From positions 15,748 through 79,747 of the forward strand of contig CAJURZ010000009.1 in NCBI GenBank assembly GCA_910588905.1: a stretch of 64,000 bases of DNA, written 5' to 3'. Shown piece after piece: positions 62,926 through 64,000 of this stretch; the first letter of the stretch is position 1; each line of letters opens with the position of its first letter. The notes below the pieces were generated by a model. It was not told where the DNA came from. It did no database searches and worked only from the letters and a program-made list of their open reading frames with translations. Source of the stretch: an uncultured Eggerthellaceae bacterium (GTDB taxonomy: Bacteria > Actinomycetota > Coriobacteriia > Coriobacteriales > Eggerthellaceae). The position numbers and the translations under genes were made by a program.

Positions 62926-62938
62926 ACTATAGGAGCCT

Positions 62939-63310
62939 CGAAAAAACCTGTCGCACGATTCGTAGGTGCCGAGCTGACTCGGCACCTACATGACAACCCA
63001 GGACCCCCCCTCCCGCAGGTGTGCACAGGTTGCACCCTCCCCCGCCGCTGCGCAAGCAGCGGGAATGGTTAGACGGCGGTTGATCGCTGCCAGTCAGATA
63101 ACCCCGTACGCCGCACATCCTTGTGCGAAGCGCGTGCATTTAGGAGCGTTTCGGGAGCACTAGGTGAGTCTGCGCCGAGGTCAACGAGTGGGCATTTTGG
63201 AACGCCCCTTTTGCTCACACGACGGAGAAAATCGAACGCCCGTGAACGATAGCGAAGAAGGCCATGGGGCGTTTGCGTCAACCCAGTATTCCCGTCCCCA
63301 CTGGGTTCTA
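62939..63310. repeat. interspersed repeat copy C, right part
   Basis: Resumes the repeat after the IS110 element. Hairpins GTAGGTGCCGAG (62962-62973) / CTCGGCACCTAC (62978-62989) and CCGCTGC (63045-63051) / GCAGCGG (63056-63062). The first stem again differs from copies A and B with compensating changes. About 35 bp present in A and B between CCCCT and AACCTG are missing here, consistent with deletion between two AACCTG repeats. 63311-63378 shows nothing further. Confidence 0.8.
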
Positions 63311-63378
63311 GAAGCGTCCCAAACTCACCATCTACCAAACTCCCCATCCAGGAACCTCGTGGGAATATCTAGCATCCT

Positions 63379-63642
63379 TTAATTCTTGGCCAACATCGCG
63401 TTGATTTCATCAGTAAACGTGTTGGGTCCCTCTTCTGAATAACTTGCGATCATGATCTCATATATATAGTCATAGTCATTAAAATGCACATGCTCACATG
63501 GAGGCTTTTCGATTAAAAACTTGATATATCCCTGCAGCATTTTTAACTCTTCCTTTGTAAGAAAAAGAGAGACATTTTTTAGGGGTAATTTTGTTTTGCT
63601 GTCAACGATAAGCATTTTTCTCCAATCTATGTACGATTCCAT
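63379..63642 (-). CDS. putative immunity protein for the adjacent toxin
   Basis: Acidic protein of 87 residues with no recognised family, strongly AT-rich. The ATG overlaps the toxin stop by one base (TAATG), the arrangement of toxin-immunity pairs. The role is inferred only from this position. Confidence 0.55.
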   Translation of the reverse strand: MESYIDWRKMLIVDSKTKLPLKNVSLFLTKEELKMLQGYIKFLIEKPPCEHVHFNDYDYIYEIMIASYSEEGPNTFTDEINAMLAKN

Positions 63643-64000
63643 TATTCCGGTATCACATCAAATGGATAGACTCTTTCAGATACCCAATCACCATTTTCAT
63701 ATCTTTCAACATGCATGTGGGGACTTTTGTGCGGATGGGGCTCCTTAAAATCAAACCTCACTTTTCTTATATTATCCGCCGAAACTAAAACTATGTCGTC
63801 ATTGTCGTTCCTAATGAATCTAAAATCAGCGCCGAGCCATTCAACGATATCATCCTTCACCTTTTGGATACTACCCTTGGCTGTAGTGGAAGCCGTCTTC
63901 GTTGCAGCCTCCTTCATCCCAGCCCCGATGATGACCTTCCCAGCCGTTTCAACCTTCGAAACGCCTCCGGCGCTAAGCACTTCGATCAAGGACAGAACGC
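63642..64000 (-). CDS. C-terminal toxin fragment of a polymorphic toxin (5' end beyond window)
   Basis: The frame is open to the right edge, so only the last ~119 codons are seen. It contains a short Ala/Lys/Thr-rich linker and then a compact domain ending VRFDFKEPHPHKSPHMHVERYENG (split; a His-rich block) and YPFDVIPE. His-rich ends like this occur in RNase-type Rhs or CdiA toxin tips, but I cannot name the family. Paired with the small gene at 63379-63642. Confidence 0.6.
   Translation of the reverse strand, partial: VLSLIEVLSAGGVSKVETAGKVIIGAGMKEAATKTASTTAKGSIQKVKDDIVEWLGADFRFIRNDNDDIVLVSADNIRKVRFDFKEPHPHKSPHMHVERYENGDWVSERVYPFDVIPE

Larger units (their letters stand above)
61621..62936 (+). 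mobile_element. IS110-family insertion sequence
   Basis: About 1.32 kb: a non-coding left end of ~255 bp, one transposase gene and ~15 bp after its stop. Both junctions share CCT (left CCCCT at 61616-61620, right GAGCCT at 62933-62938), from which the recombined core dinucleotide (CT or CC) is drawn. No terminal inverted repeats or target duplication, as expected for IS110. The reconstructed empty site is GATCAGCCCCTCGAAAAAAC. Confidence 0.85.

Noticed and set aside
1..64000. tRNA or rRNA genes
   Set aside because: No cloverleaf-like sequence with a TTC-arm motif or rRNA segment was noticed on either strand; a dedicated tRNA search was not possible.

Overview
The window is about 58% GC, densely coded and without tRNA or rRNA genes. 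A BspA-type leucine-rich-repeat surface protein, fused pntA plus pntB, a Tat-exported NitT/TauT-type solute-binding lipoprotein and many small regulatory toxin-antitoxin pairs suggest a host-associated anaerobic actinobacterium of the class Coriobacteriia (Eggerthellaceae or a relative). This assignment is inferred from gene content and composition; no marker gene is present.

Layout. 1-5.5 kb: a two-component system driving a MacB/FtsX-type ABC exporter (the permease runs off the left edge). 5.5-12.8 kb: a SanA/YdcF-like protein, a secreted nuclease lipoprotein, a hipBA pair with a three-repeat operator, a thioredoxin, a gamma carbonic anhydrase, a VapBC/FitAB pair, a SemiSWEET and SfsA. 12.8-25.3 kb: a co-directional five-gene operon of hybrid histidine kinase, 2051-residue BspA-like protein, MoxR ATPase, DUF58 protein and a transglutaminase-like membrane protein whose catalytic Cys position is Ala. 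25.5-29.2 kb: a one-carbon pair (cyclohydrolase/cyclodeaminase and a FolD lacking its usual Lys), an encapsulin-type ferritin, and a fic gene bracketed by an 84-bp duplication of the ferritin 3' end and terminator. 29.2-46.5 kb: mostly housekeeping and membrane genes (VanZ-RDD, Na+/H+ antiporter, CcdA and TlpA, a second VapBC, MerR, a TPM-like protein with PspA, a frameshifted 5-formyl-THF cyclo-ligase, PntAB, a thioesterase, a flippase-like protein, a lipoprotein, a methyltransferase and a BioB-like radical SAM enzyme). 46.5-53.1 kb: DUF4418, an FtsX ABC pair and a four-gene NitT/TauT-like importer. 53.2-57.1 kb: a small LRR protein behind a perfect palindrome, a GNAT gene interrupted by an in-frame TGA, an MFS exporter, a GIY-YIG-like protein and a YbjQ-like protein. 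57.1-64 kb: an accessory polymorphic-toxin region with Rhs C-terminal toxin/immunity pairs, three copies of a hairpin-rich interspersed repeat, and an IS110 element.

The most striking content is in the last 7 kb. The IS110 element (61621-62936) carries a non-coding left end that folds into two adjacent stem-enclosed domains. Their loops contain segments matching or complementing all four half-sites: left target, right target, left donor and right donor. It therefore looks like a bridge RNA whose guides can be read directly from the sequence. Joining the two element ends would create a promoter (TTGACG, 18 bp, GATAAT) in front of that RNA. The element sits inside one copy of the roughly 460-bp repeat. 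The three copies of this repeat keep their hairpins through compensatory base changes, which suggests a conserved structured element of unknown function.
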